Shown here: in pieces, positions 25,487 to 33,756 of the stretch
How positions within the stretch are numbered: the stretch's first letter is position 1
How the letters are laid out: each line of letters starts with the position of its first letter
Assembly: GCF_012328925.1 (NCBI RefSeq)
Contig: NZ_JAAXLS010000026.1
Location: 23,731-87,730, forward strand
Direction: 5' to 3'
Length of the DNA stretch: 64,000 bases
Source of the DNA: Amycolatopsis acididurans
Lineage (GTDB): Bacteria > Actinomycetota > Actinomycetes > Mycobacteriales > Pseudonocardiaceae
Notes under the pieces: model-generated
Told to the model about the DNA's origin: nothing
The model's input: the letters and a program-made list of their open reading frames with translations, nothing else
Database searches by the model: none
Made by a program: the position numbers and the translations under genes

Positions 25487-26990
25487 AGTTGTTCCACTGC
25501 GCGCCGAGCAGCCCGTAGGGCCGCCGTGCCGGGTCGGGATCCAGTGCGGTGTAGAAACTCTTGGTGCGGGTCAGTCCGTCCAGCGCCGCGGTGCCGTACT
25601 GCGCGCCGATCCCGCTGTGTTTCCAGCCCTCCATCGGCGAGTCGGACACGTGCGCCATGCCGTACTCGTTGACCCAGACCGTGCCTGACTCGATGCGGTC
25701 GCCGACCGCCCGCGCCGCCACCAGATCCCGACCCCACACCGAGGCGGCGAGCCCGTAGCGCGTGGAGTTGGCGATCTCCACGGCGTGGTCCACGGAGTCC
25801 GCCGCTAGCACGGTGATCACCGGGCCGAAGGTCTCTTCCTGCGCGATCTCCATATCCGGGGTCACGTCCCGCAGCACGGTGGGCACCACGTAGTACCCGC
25901 CGCTGGGCAGCTCACCGTTCGTCCGCGCCCGCGCGGCGACCTTCGCCCCCTCGTCCTGCGCCCGGGCGAGCATCTCGTGCACCCGCTTGGCCGAGGATGC
26001 CGAAACCACGGGACCGACATCGGTATCGGGATCGGTGGCGGGGCCGACACGCAGCGCGCCCACCAGCTCCGCGAGCCGGTCGCAGGCTTCCTCGTAACGG
26101 CTGCGCGGCACGATCAGGCGGCTGGTCGCCACGCAGATCTGGCCGGCGTGCAGCACGGAGCCGAACACGGCACCGGGCAGCGCGAGGTCGAAGTCGGCGT
26201 CTTCGAGGATCACGGCGGGCGACTTGCCACCCAGTTCCAGCTGGACTCGCTTCAGCGACGCCGCCGCCGTGGCCATCACCTTGCTCCCGGTCGCGGTGCT
26301 GCCGGTGAACGACACCCCGGCGACGCCCGGATGCCCGACCAGGTGCTGCGACGGAGCCACACCGCCGTTGACGACGTTGAGCGCACCGGCGGGCAACCCG
26401 GCCTCGGCCATGACCTCGGCGAACAGCTTCGGCCCGACCGGCGCGAGCGGTGAAGGCTTGACGACGACGGTGTTCCCGGCCAGCAGCGCGGGAATCGCCT
26501 TCTGCCCCACCACGTACATCGGCACGTTGAACGGCGTCAGCGCGGCGATCACACCGAGCGGAACCCGGTGCGTCTCCCACTGCCCGAGAAACGCCGACGC
26601 GTCGATGGGGCTCGCTTGCGGACGCTCCAGATAGGACACCAACTTCGGCCACTCCCGCAGCAGCATCGCGGTTCCGGCGACCTGCAGTGCGGCCGACATC
26701 CGGACGGCGCAACCGGTGTCCGCGGCGAGCAGCCCGGTGAACTCCTCCGCACGGCGGTCGACGATGTCGGCGGCCCGGTGCATGAGCGCGACACGCTCGG
26801 GCAGCGAGGTCTCACGCCACTCGCGGCCCGCTTCGTGCGCCGCGGCGACAGCGGCATCGACATCGCTCTCCGCGCTGTCGGCGAGCGAACCCAGCTCCAG
26901 CCCCGTCGACGGGTCGAAGAACGGTGCCGTCCTCCCTGCCGCCGCGGCCACCCAGCTGTTGCCCACGAAGTTGCGCACGTCCACTGCCAT
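25485..26990 (-). CDS. Aldehyde dehydrogenase, first gene of the long operon
   Basis: The 501-residue enzyme has Cys286 in AGQICVATS, Glu252 in LELGGKS and TPFNVP near 152-157. The ATG at 26990 is chosen over an adjacent in-frame TTG because of its GAAGGG site. The FNVP cofactor loop and AGQIC active site are closer to benzaldehyde/vanillin-type dehydrogenases than to the other four here (judgement by eye), so an aromatic or bulky aldehyde is possible. It leads the 15-gene run to 9317 and is divergent from the 2Fe-2S reductase gene. Confidence 0.88.
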   Translation of the reverse strand: MAVDVRNFVGNSWVAAAAGRTAPFFDPSTGLELGSLADSAESDVDAAVAAAHEAGREWRETSLPERVALMHRAADIVDRRAEEFTGLLAADTGCAVRMSAALQVAGTAMLLREWPKLVSYLERPQASPIDASAFLGQWETHRVPLGVIAALTPFNVPMYVVGQKAIPALLAGNTVVVKPSPLAPVGPKLFAEVMAEAGLPAGALNVVNGGVAPSQHLVGHPGVAGVSFTGSTATGSKVMATAAASLKRVQLELGGKSPAVILEDADFDLALPGAVFGSVLHAGQICVATSRLIVPRSRYEEACDRLAELVGALRVGPATDPDTDVGPVVSASSAKRVHEMLARAQDEGAKVAARARTNGELPSGGYYVVPTVLRDVTPDMEIAQEETFGPVITVLAADSVDHAVEIANSTRYGLAASVWGRDLVAARAVGDRIESGTVWVNEYGMAHVSDSPMEGWKHSGIGAQYGTAALDGLTRTKSFYTALDPDPARRPYGLLGAQWNN

Positions 26991-27038
26991 CAACCCTTCG
27001 TCTTCATCGACCCGGCGACGAGAGTCTTACATAACTTT

Positions 27039-27058
27039 CTAATCTTATCAATGATTAC
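27039..27058. promoter_or_regulatory. AT-rich inverted repeat upstream of long operon
   Basis: CTAATC (27039-27044) faces GATTAC (27053-27058), with 5 of 6 bases paired, in the only AT-rich part of the 136-bp gap between the divergent aldehyde dehydrogenase and reductase genes. It is the best place for the promoter and operator of the 9317-26990 run. The site resembles other TCTAAT-containing sites in the window. Confidence 0.4.
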
Positions 27059-27126
27059 ATAGACAACCGGGATAGCCCGGATTACAGTCGAGCCGCACGC
27101 GGCCAGACTCGATCGGCGGAGGACCA

Positions 27127-28086
27127 GTGCAGAGCACACACGACGAAGTGGACATCAAGCTCACGGTGACGCGCAGGGAGACGCTCGCGGACGACGTGGT
27201 CCGCCTGCACCTGAGCGATCCGGGCGGCGCGCCGCTGCCGGCGTGGCGTCCCGGCGCGCATGTGGATCTGCAGTTGACCGAGGATCTCGTTCGCCAGTAC
27301 TCGTTGTGCGGGGACCCGTCCGACACCGGCACCTGGCAGGTCGCGATCCTTCGTGAACCGGACAGCCGCGGCGGCTCGACCTTCGTCCACGACCAGCTGA
27401 CCGAGGGCACTCAGGTCAGCGTGCGGGGACCGCGCAACCACTTCGAACTGCTTCCCGCGAAGAACTACCTGTTCATCGCCGGCGGCATCGGGATAACGCC
27501 GATCGTGCCGATGATCGGCGAGGTGGAGCGCTCCGGCGCCTCCTGGCAGCTGCTCTACGGCGGGCGGACCCGTTCGAGCATGGCTTTCCGTGACGAGCTC
27601 GCGACGCTTGGCGACCAGGTGCACATCCGGCCGCAGGACGAGACCGGCCTGCTCGACCTCGCCTGGCTGCTCGGCGAGCCCTGGGAGGACACCGCCATCT
27701 ACTGCTGCGGACCCGAGCCGCTGCTGCAGGCCGTGGAAGCGGCCAGCCAGGGATGGCCACCGGGCAGTCTGCACGTCGAGCGCTTCACCCCGAAGGAGCT
27801 GGGCGAACCGGTGCGACGGCAGTCGTTCGAGGTCGAGCTGAGCCAGTCGGACCGGGTGCTGACCGTGCCACCGGAGAAGTCCATTCTCGAGGTGCTCGAA
27901 GAAGCCGGCGTCGACGTGCCGTCCTCGTGCCAGGAAGGCACGTGCGGCACCTGCGAAACCGTCGTACTCGGCGGCGAACCCGATCACCGGGACTCCTTGC
28001 TCACACCTGAAGAGCAGGAGGCGAACGAAACGATGATGATCTGCGTTTCGCGCGCGAAGTGCGCTCGCCTGCTCCTCGATCTCTGA
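27127..28086 (+). CDS. Phthalate-dioxygenase-reductase-type flavoprotein with 2Fe-2S domain
   Basis: The 319-residue protein has an FMN/FAD barrel (RQYSLCG near 57), an NAD domain (FIAGGIGITPIVPM near 118) and a C-terminal plant-type ferredoxin (SCQEGTCGTCETVVLGG, last Cys in ICVSRAKC). It moves electrons from NADH to a Rieske oxygenase, as PDR/VanB/KshB proteins do. The two intact Rieske oxygenases (50476 and 57011) lack a nearby intact reductase, so this is their likely partner. The start GTG follows GGAGGA. A broken paralogue lies at 60671-61218. Confidence 0.9.
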   Translation: MQSTHDEVDIKLTVTRRETLADDVVRLHLSDPGGAPLPAWRPGAHVDLQLTEDLVRQYSLCGDPSDTGTWQVAILREPDSRGGSTFVHDQLTEGTQVSVRGPRNHFELLPAKNYLFIAGGIGITPIVPMIGEVERSGASWQLLYGGRTRSSMAFRDELATLGDQVHIRPQDETGLLDLAWLLGEPWEDTAIYCCGPEPLLQAVEAASQGWPPGSLHVERFTPKELGEPVRRQSFEVELSQSDRVLTVPPEKSILEVLEEAGVDVPSSCQEGTCGTCETVVLGGEPDHRDSLLTPEEQEANETMMICVSRAKCARLLLDL

Positions 28087-28093
28087 CTTTGCC

Positions 28094-28112
28094 TAACGGA
28101 CAGTGTCCGTTA
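28094..28112. promoter_or_regulatory. Perfect TetR-type operator upstream of MFS gene
   Basis: TAACGGACAGTGTCCGTTA has perfect 9-bp arms around a single central G. It lies 59 bp before the MFS start and 7 bp after the reductase stop. The identical sequence precedes the TetR gene at 30874, so that regulator is the likely ligand and represses the transporter. Confidence 0.88.
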
Positions 28113-28171
28113 CGATGGGCTCCAGCGCAATGGGCCCGGCAAGAAACCTCGCCCACCGAAATGGAGCAACG

Positions 28172-29506
28172 ATGCCCCAGCAGCTCGACGTGTCCCCCGG
28201 CGACGAAAGACGCGCGCGACGCAAGGCGGCGACCGCCGGATTTTTCGGTTCCGTGCTGGAGTACTACGACTTCAGCCTCTACGCGACGGCGGCCGCGACC
28301 GTCTTCCCCACCGTGTTCTTCCCCGGCTCGTCCACCCTGCTGTCCGCGCTGCAGTCGGTCGCGACGTTCAGCATCGCCTTCCTGGTCCGCCCCGTCGCCG
28401 GAGCCTTTCTCGGCAGCATCGGCGACCGCTTCGGCAGGCGGCGCGTCCTGGTCTTCACTCTCCTGACCATGGGGATCGCCACGGCGTGCGTCGGCCTGAT
28501 TCCCGGATACTCGACGATCGGCTGGCTCGCACCGCTTCTGCTTGTGCTGTCGCGGATCACGCAGGGCATCGGGGCCAGCGGCGAATTCGGCGGCGCCACG
28601 CTCGTCGCGGTGGAGTTCGCACCGGACCGGCGGCGCGGCCTGCTCGGTTCACTGCCCGCGGCCGGCGCCTCGTTCGGCGGGATGCTCGGCACGCTGGCCA
28701 TGCTGGCCATGTCGGCGCTGCTCACCTCCGCCCAGTTCCTGAACTGGGGCTGGCGCGTTCCGTTCCTGCTCAGTCTCGTACTCGTCGCCTATGGATCGTG
28801 GCTGCGACTCCGCCTGCCGGAGACGCCCAGTTTCCGCACCCTGGAGCACAAGGCCCGGACGCCCCTGCGGGATATCGTGCGCCGCACGCCCGGCTCGGTG
28901 CTGGCGATCATCGCGATCGTCACCGCGCAGACCGGGTTCGGCTATTTCTATCTCGTGTTCGTGGTCTCCTACGCGGGAAGCCACATCGGACTGTCGCGCG
29001 ACGACACGTTTCTCGGGCTCGTCATCGCACAGGTGTCCTGCGGCCTGCTGATCCCCGTTTTCGGCTGGCTTTCCGACATCCTGGGTCGGCGCGTCGTGAT
29101 CACGATCGGCCTGGTCGCATCGGGCGCGCTGGCGTTTCCCGGCTTCGGTCTCATCCAGCCCGGCTGGCCGGCCGGCCTGTGGCTGGCGATGTTCCTCGGC
29201 AACGGCGTCGCCGCCTCCGCCATCGTCGCACCCGCCGGACCACTGGTCACCGAACTCTTCCCGGCCCAGTACCGGTACAGCGGGATGGGCCTGGCCCGCG
29301 AGTTCGGCAACATGCTCGGCGCAGCCTGCATTCCGCTGCTGGCAGTGCGTCTGTCCTATTCGAACAACCCGGCCACGGCCGTCGGCCTCATGCTCGTGGT
29401 ACTGGCGGCACTGGGACTCGGCGGCGTCGCGCTGGCTTCGGTGCGCCGGCGCACCGAAGAACTTCTTCCCGCCGGCGACACCGCGCAGAAGGAGTCAAGT
29501 ATCTAA
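28172..29506 (+). CDS. MFS transporter, metabolite:proton symporter type
   Basis: The 444-residue protein has about 12 membrane helices. The N-terminal GSVLEYYDFSLY motif and loop 2-3 motif GSIGDRFGRRRVL are typical of the metabolite:H+ symporters (organic acids, aromatic acids, shikimate/proline-betaine types). ATG 28172 with GGAG is preferred to an in-frame upstream start that would overlap the operator region. It probably imports the acid or terpenoid substrate of the cluster (inference). The TetR-type operator just upstream predicts induction by substrate. Confidence 0.88.
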   Translation: MPQQLDVSPGDERRARRKAATAGFFGSVLEYYDFSLYATAAATVFPTVFFPGSSTLLSALQSVATFSIAFLVRPVAGAFLGSIGDRFGRRRVLVFTLLTMGIATACVGLIPGYSTIGWLAPLLLVLSRITQGIGASGEFGGATLVAVEFAPDRRRGLLGSLPAAGASFGGMLGTLAMLAMSALLTSAQFLNWGWRVPFLLSLVLVAYGSWLRLRLPETPSFRTLEHKARTPLRDIVRRTPGSVLAIIAIVTAQTGFGYFYLVFVVSYAGSHIGLSRDDTFLGLVIAQVSCGLLIPVFGWLSDILGRRVVITIGLVASGALAFPGFGLIQPGWPAGLWLAMFLGNGVAASAIVAPAGPLVTELFPAQYRYSGMGLAREFGNMLGAACIPLLAVRLSYSNNPATAVGLMLVVLAALGLGGVALASVRRRTEELLPAGDTAQKESSI

Positions 29507-29518
29507 TCTTTATAAAGA
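29507..29518. promoter_or_regulatory. Palindrome TCTTTATAAAGA between MFS and propeller genes
   Basis: A perfect 12-bp palindrome begins right after the MFS stop codon. The flanking ATCTAA gives it the same look as the other AT-rich sites. It may be an operator or promoter for the secreted-protein gene at 29611. Confidence 0.5.
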
Positions 29519-29610
29519 CAGCTGTGATAGCGTGCGCCTCGGTCGGGGGTCCACATCAGACACCAGACAGCGAAATCCATGTCAACGAAGCCACTGGAAG
29601 GACGTTCGCA

Positions 29611-30774
29611 GTGCGACGTGCTACGAAGAAACGCAGAATAGCCACGACATTGGCATGTACCGCCATCGCCGTCGGTGCCGTCACCATGCCGCTGTCGGCG
29701 TCCGCGGACACGGGCGTGGTCAACGGCGCCGGCCCCATCAAGGAGTTCGCCCCGTTCCCGACGCCGTTGAGTTACCCCTGCGAGGTCATCTCCGACAACC
29801 AGGGCATCCTGTGGTCGGACCAGTTCGTCGGCAACAGCTACGGTCGCGTCGACCCGAACACCGGCGCGGTCAGCCAGGTGCCGCTACCGAACCTGCTCGG
29901 CCTGCCGGGCGGTCAGAACAAGGGCCCGGACGGCACCATCTGGTTCGTCGAGGCGACGGGCAACGGGCTGGGCCACCTCGACCCGGCCACCCAGAAGATC
30001 GAGACGATCCCGTTCCCGTGGGGCAACATCGGTCCCGTCACCGTGCCCACCGTCGGCTCGATCAACACGGGCCTCGGCGTCCCGTTCGACGACAGCTTCG
30101 GCAAGGACGGCAAGCTGTACTTCGCCTCGATCGGGCTCAACTACATCGGCAGCTACGACACCCAGACCGGTCAGTGGGAGCAGTGGCCCATCACGACGCC
30201 GCTGTCCGGGCCGATCGCGATGGAGAAGGGCCCTGGCAACACGATCGCGATCGCCGAGGGCACGGGCAACAAGATCGGCCTGTTCGACGTCTACACGCAC
30301 AAGCTGACCGAGTATCCGATCCCGACGCCCGCGTCGCTTCCCGGCGGGCTCGAGGTTTCGCCGGACGACCAGTACCTCTACTTCGGTGAGACGCTCGGCA
30401 ACAAGATCGGCCGCCTGGACTTCGCGACCGGCGAGATCAAGGAGTACGACCTGCTCGCGCTGCGCAACGGGCTGCCGAGCAACGTCGGGACGGGCAATCC
30501 GCTGCCCAACCCGGGTCAGCTCCGGTTCGGCAGCGACGGCAAGCTCTACATCATGCAGGGCACGTTCACCGGCGGCAACCAGGTGGGCCAGCTGGACGTG
30601 AACACCTCGGAGTACCACGAACTGAACACGCCGACCGCCTACTCGTCGCCGTGCGACCTGAACAACACGGTGCCGGGCAAGATCTACTTCGGCGAGTTCA
30701 CCGGCAACCGGATCGGGTACTTCGACATCCCGGTCACGACCGACATCAGCAACACGTTCCCCGTGTTCGGCTGA
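29611..30774 (+). CDS. Secreted beta-propeller protein (Vgb/SMP-30-like repeats)
   Basis: The protein has 387 residues from a GTG at 29611 (GGAAGGAC upstream). Residues 1-32 form a signal peptide ending Ser-Ala-Ser-Ala. The rest is a series of about six to seven blades, each with Gly-Asn-x2-Gly-x-(Leu/Phe)-Asp and a Glu-x-x-Pro stretch, as in virginiamycin B lyase and related propellers. The few histidines (GLGHLD, YTHKLTEY, SEYHEL) do not clearly form the lyase active site, so lyase activity is doubtful. An exported lactonase, hydrolase or substrate-binding protein is possible. It sits between MFS and TetR under the same likely regulator and ends in a strong terminator. Confidence 0.85.
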   Translation: MRRATKKRRIATTLACTAIAVGAVTMPLSASADTGVVNGAGPIKEFAPFPTPLSYPCEVISDNQGILWSDQFVGNSYGRVDPNTGAVSQVPLPNLLGLPGGQNKGPDGTIWFVEATGNGLGHLDPATQKIETIPFPWGNIGPVTVPTVGSINTGLGVPFDDSFGKDGKLYFASIGLNYIGSYDTQTGQWEQWPITTPLSGPIAMEKGPGNTIAIAEGTGNKIGLFDVYTHKLTEYPIPTPASLPGGLEVSPDDQYLYFGETLGNKIGRLDFATGEIKEYDLLALRNGLPSNVGTGNPLPNPGQLRFGSDGKLYIMQGTFTGGNQVGQLDVNTSEYHELNTPTAYSSPCDLNNTVPGKIYFGEFTGNRIGYFDIPVTTDISNTFPVFG

Positions 30775-30788
30775 TCATCCTCCGGTCA

Positions 30789-30829
30789 GGGCCGGTTCCG
30801 GGTAATCTACCCGGAACCGGCCCATTTTT
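30789..30829 (+). terminator. Strong intrinsic terminator after propeller gene
   Basis: Perfect 16-bp arms (30789-30804 and 30808-30823, GGGCCGGTTCCGGGTA and its complement) around a 3-nt loop are followed by ATTTTT. It lies 15 bp after the stop codon and separates this unit from tetR. Confidence 0.93.
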
Positions 30830-30842
30830 GTTACTCTCATCC

Positions 30843-30861
30843 TAACGGACAGTGTCCGTTA
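30843..30861. promoter_or_regulatory. Perfect TetR-type operator at tetR start
   Basis: It is the same 19-bp palindrome TAACGGACAGTGTCCGTTA as at 28094, and here flanking C and G extend the arms to 10 bp. It is 13 bp upstream of the tetR GTG, where bound repressor would block its own promoter. Autoregulation is inferred from this position. Confidence 0.9.
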
Positions 30862-30873
30862 GAGGTATATACT

Positions 30874-31512
30874 GTGGCCGTGCCACACGAGAGGGAACCA
30901 CAGGCCGACCTGCGCGACCGCATGGGCTCCAGCGCGGACGTTCGTGCCCAGCGCACTCGTGAGCGGCTGGTGACAGCCTTCGAGGAGCTGGCCGCGGAGG
31001 GCGCGACCGACATCAAGGTCAAGGACGTCGTCACCAGGGCCGGCGTGAACCGCACGTCGTTCTACGCCCACTTCTCCGGCGTGGACGCGCTGGCGATGGC
31101 GGCGATGACCGACTACTTCGAAGCGGTCGGGCTGACCGACGCCGCGCACCGTCTCGACGACCCGTACAAGACGAGCCTCGAATCGCTGCAGGACGTCATC
31201 GAGTTCATCGCGGACCGGGCGACCTTCTACGAGCGGCTGCTCAGTTCCGAGAGCACGCCGTTCTTCTCCGCCGTCGAGGACGCGTTCACCGAACGGAACC
31301 GGGTGACCCTGCGCGGCATCAAGACCCTTCCGGACAGCGTCGACATCGACACCGCCGCCCGGTACGTGGCGGCGGGCGTGATGGGCGTGATCGCCCAATG
31401 GCTTCGTGGCGGCCGCACCGAAAGCGCGGCGGTGCTCGCGGCACGCCTGCGTGATCTGCTTCCGCCGTACCTCACGGGCGGCGGGGGCGAAGACCGGTCC
31501 GGCCACAACTAG
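30874..31512 (+). CDS. TetR family regulator of the transporter/propeller unit
   Basis: The 212-residue protein has a TetR DNA-binding domain at about residues 24-72 (RAQRTRERLVTAF; IKVKDVVTRAGVNRTSFYAHF split as VVTRAGVNRT and SFYAHF) and a helical ligand domain behind it. The GTG at 30874 follows AGAGG; a later ATG at 30922 would cut the N-terminal arm. Two identical 19-bp palindromes, here and upstream of the MFS gene, identify its probable operators. A third, degenerate copy is at 36478. The inducer is likely a pathway substrate. Confidence 0.88.
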   Translation: MAVPHEREPQADLRDRMGSSADVRAQRTRERLVTAFEELAAEGATDIKVKDVVTRAGVNRTSFYAHFSGVDALAMAAMTDYFEAVGLTDAAHRLDDPYKTSLESLQDVIEFIADRATFYERLLSSESTPFFSAVEDAFTERNRVTLRGIKTLPDSVDIDTAARYVAAGVMGVIAQWLRGGRTESAAVLAARLRDLLPPYLTGGGGEDRSGHN

Positions 31513-31607
31513 GCGGACACGGTCCGCAGCCGACAGGCCGGTACAAACCCGTTTCCGCCGTGGCTGTGGCCGCATCGGTACCGAACGGCACAGTAAGGAG
31601 TTTCGCA

Positions 31608-32363
31608 ATGGGCCGGCTGAACACTGTGGTCGCCATCGTCACCGGCGGTGCGCGCGGCATGGGCGCCTCGCACGTGCGCGGTCTCGTCGCCGAGGGCGCG
31701 CGCGTCGTGATCGGCGACGTACTCGACGACGAGGGCAAGGCGCTCGCCGACGAACTCGGGAAGTCCGCCGCCTTCGTGCACCTCGATGTCACCGACGACC
31801 AGTCCTGGAAGGACGCCGTCGCGGCGACCGAGGAGACCTTCGGCCCGGTGGACGCGCTCATCAACAACGCCGGGGTCGTGCAGTGGAAACCGTGGCTGAA
31901 GACCAGCACGGCGGAGTTCACCCGGGTGCTGAACATCAACCTGACCGCCCAGTTCATCGGGATCCGCGAGGTCGTCCCGTCGATGGTCAAGACGGGGCAC
32001 GGGGGCGTGATCGTGAACGTGTCCTCCACCGCGGGCCTGCAGGGATTCGCGGCCGAACCCGCTTACGTGGCCTCGAAATGGGGCGTGCGGGGTCTGACCA
32101 AGGCGGCCGCGCTGGAGTTCGCGCCGCAGGGAATCAGGATCGTGTCCGTGCACCCGGGCGTCGTGGAAACCCCGATGACGACCGACGTCACCGAAGACTC
32201 CTACGACCAGCAGCCGATTCCACGCAAGGGCCGCACCGCCGAGGTCACCGCGCTGATGACCTACCTCATCGCGGACGCGACCTACAGCACCGGCTCGGAA
32301 TTCGTCATCGACGGCGGCGCCGTGCTCGGCCCCGTCGTGCCGGTACCGCTCGAAGCGGACTGA
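31608..32363 (+). CDS. SDR, 3-alpha(20-beta)-hydroxysteroid dehydrogenase-like
   Basis: The 251-residue SDR has TGGARGMG near 13-20 with Asp after strand 2 (GDVLDDEG, NAD use), NNAG near 87, Ser-rich strand (NVSSTAG) near 138 and the Tyr-x3-Lys pair YVASK near 152. The sequence is in the FabG3 group, whose members oxidise or reduce steroid hydroxyls. A hydroxysteroid or terpenoid substrate is plausible but not proven. It has an AAGGAG site, follows tetR and converges with the conservon (3-bp gap). Confidence 0.88.
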   Translation: MGRLNTVVAIVTGGARGMGASHVRGLVAEGARVVIGDVLDDEGKALADELGKSAAFVHLDVTDDQSWKDAVAATEETFGPVDALINNAGVVQWKPWLKTSTAEFTRVLNINLTAQFIGIREVVPSMVKTGHGGVIVNVSSTAGLQGFAAEPAYVASKWGVRGLTKAAALEFAPQGIRIVSVHPGVVETPMTTDVTEDSYDQQPIPRKGRTAEVTALMTYLIADATYSTGSEFVIDGGAVLGPVVPVPLEAD

Positions 32364-32366
32364 CCG

Positions 32367-32960
32367 CTACATCGACATCGCCGCGGTCATGACGTGTTCC
32401 AGGAGCCGCACCAGAACCGTCTTCGCCGAGTCGCGGTCGCGCACGTCGCACAGTTGCACCGGGACGTGCGGGTCGAGGTCGAGCGCGCCGCGCACCTCGT
32501 CCTCGTCGTAGACATCGGCGCCGGCGAAGCAGTTCACGCCGACGAGGAACGGGATCTTCCTGGACTCGAAGAAATCGACCGCGCCGAAACAGTCCTCGAG
32601 CCTGCGGGTGTCGGCCAGCACCACCGCGCCGAGCGCCCCCAGCGACAGTTCCTTCCACATGAACCAGAACCGGTCCTGTCCGGGCGTGCCGAACAGGTAC
32701 ATCACGACCTGCGGGTTGATCGTGATCCGGCCGAAGTCCAGCGCCACCGTCGTCGTGGTCTTGCCTTCCACGCCGGTCAGATCGTCGATCCCGGCACCGA
32801 GCTCGGTGAGGCTTTCCTCGGTGCGCAACGGCGGAATCTCACTGACCGTGGACACCATCGTCGTCTTACCGACGCCGAATCCCCCGGCGATGAGCAGTTT
32901 CACCGCCCGCACACCGTTCAGCCCGGGCGCCAGCCCACCGTCAGAGTCTGCGTACACCAT
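32367..32960 (-). CDS. cvnD: Conservon small GTP-binding protein CvnD
   Basis: The 197-residue Ras-like GTPase has the P-loop GGFGVGKTT near 26-34, the switch Thr region (KTTTTVALDFG), the DxxG-type motif altered to FGTPGQDR and VNCFAG in place of NKxD near 142. In conservons it is controlled by the CvnA-C signalling complex at the membrane. Its start overlaps cvnC by 20 bp, which is normal for these operons. Confidence 0.92.
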   Translation of the reverse strand: MVYADSDGGLAPGLNGVRAVKLLIAGGFGVGKTTMVSTVSEIPPLRTEESLTELGAGIDDLTGVEGKTTTTVALDFGRITINPQVVMYLFGTPGQDRFWFMWKELSLGALGAVVLADTRRLEDCFGAVDFFESRKIPFLVGVNCFAGADVYDEDEVRGALDLDPHVPVQLCDVRDRDSAKTVLVRLLEHVMTAAMSM

Positions 32961-33321
32961 CGAGCACCGCCTGCAGCAGCTGCATATCGGGCCGGCCCTC
33001 GGCAGGAGGGGGCGGCGAACGGAAAATGAGATGACCCGAGTCGATCAGGTCGCTGACCAGCACCTTGACCGCGGCCACCAACAGGTTCAGCTGAGCCGCG
33101 ATCTCGGCGATCGAGAGTGGCCTGCGCTGGCACATCCGCAGGATCGCGCCGTACTCCCGGTCGAGCGTCATGGCCTCGGTCTCCGGCCGGACCGCCACGA
33201 CGAGCGTGATGATGTCGAGATCATGCACGTTCTTCCCGGCACGCCCCCGCGTCACCGCGAACGGCCGGACCAGCGGCCCAGGGTCTTCGACGGACCAGGA
33301 GTCGCTGCCGTCCTGCCTCAT
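32941..33321 (-). CDS. cvnC: Conservon DUF742 protein CvnC
   Basis: This 126-residue DUF742 protein has LVRPFAVTRGR near 17-27 and a winged-helix-like second half (LSIAEIAAQLNLLVAAVKVLVSDLIDSG region, near 69-96). It joins CvnB and CvnD downstream of the CvnA sensor. Its start overlaps the cvnB stop by 4 bp. Confidence 0.92.
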   Translation of the reverse strand: MRQDGSDSWSVEDPGPLVRPFAVTRGRAGKNVHDLDIITLVVAVRPETEAMTLDREYGAILRMCQRRPLSIAEIAAQLNLLVAAVKVLVSDLIDSGHLIFRSPPPPAEGRPDMQLLQAVLDGVRRL

Positions 33322-33737
33322 GTCGTGTGCGGAGCTCGCGGGCCGGCCGACATCGCGTCACCGACCTTGCCGACCAGCACGTTCATCTCGTACGCGATCA
33401 TGCCGAGATCCGCGGTCTCGGCCGCGAGCAGTGCCATGCACGCACCCTCACCGGCCTCGGTCACCACGAGGTAGCCGTATTCGAGCTCGACGACGGTCTG
33501 GTGCACCATGCCCTTGCCGAACTGGGTACTCACCCCGCGCGACAGGCTGCGAAACGCCGACGCCATCGCGGCGAGATGCTCGCCGTCGGCTCTGTTCAGC
33601 CCGCCGGAGCGGCCGAGCAACAGGCCGTCGGCGGAGAGCACCACCGCTCGCTCGGCCCCGACGAGCCTGCCGACCAGGTCGTCGAGCAGCCAGTTCAGCT
33701 CGCTGCCCGTGGCCGTGACCATCACATCGTCGTTCAT
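33318..33737 (-). CDS. cvnB: Conservon roadblock/LC7 protein CvnB
   Basis: The 139-residue roadblock/LC7-domain protein has ELNWLLDDLVGRLVGAERAVVLSADG (first helix and strands, split NWLLDDLV and AVVLSADG) and MALLAAETADLG. Such proteins act as GTPase-regulating partners of MglA/CvnD-type G proteins. It lies between the sensor and cvnC with the usual spacing. Confidence 0.92.
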   Translation of the reverse strand: MNDDVMVTATGSELNWLLDDLVGRLVGAERAVVLSADGLLLGRSGGLNRADGEHLAAMASAFRSLSRGVSTQFGKGMVHQTVVELEYGYLVVTEAGEGACMALLAAETADLGMIAYEMNVLVGKVGDAMSAGPRAPHTT

Positions 33738-33756
33738 CTACGCGCCCCCATCGTGT

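Noticed and set aside
26991..26993. TTG at 26993 as start of the aldehyde dehydrogenase
   Set aside because: The ATG directly after it has equal spacing to the ribosome site and is the more usual start codon.
28486..30774. Single long plus-strand protein including the propeller
   Set aside because: Its first part is the shifted frame of the MFS gene. The GTG at 29611 with a ribosome site begins a proper signal peptide.
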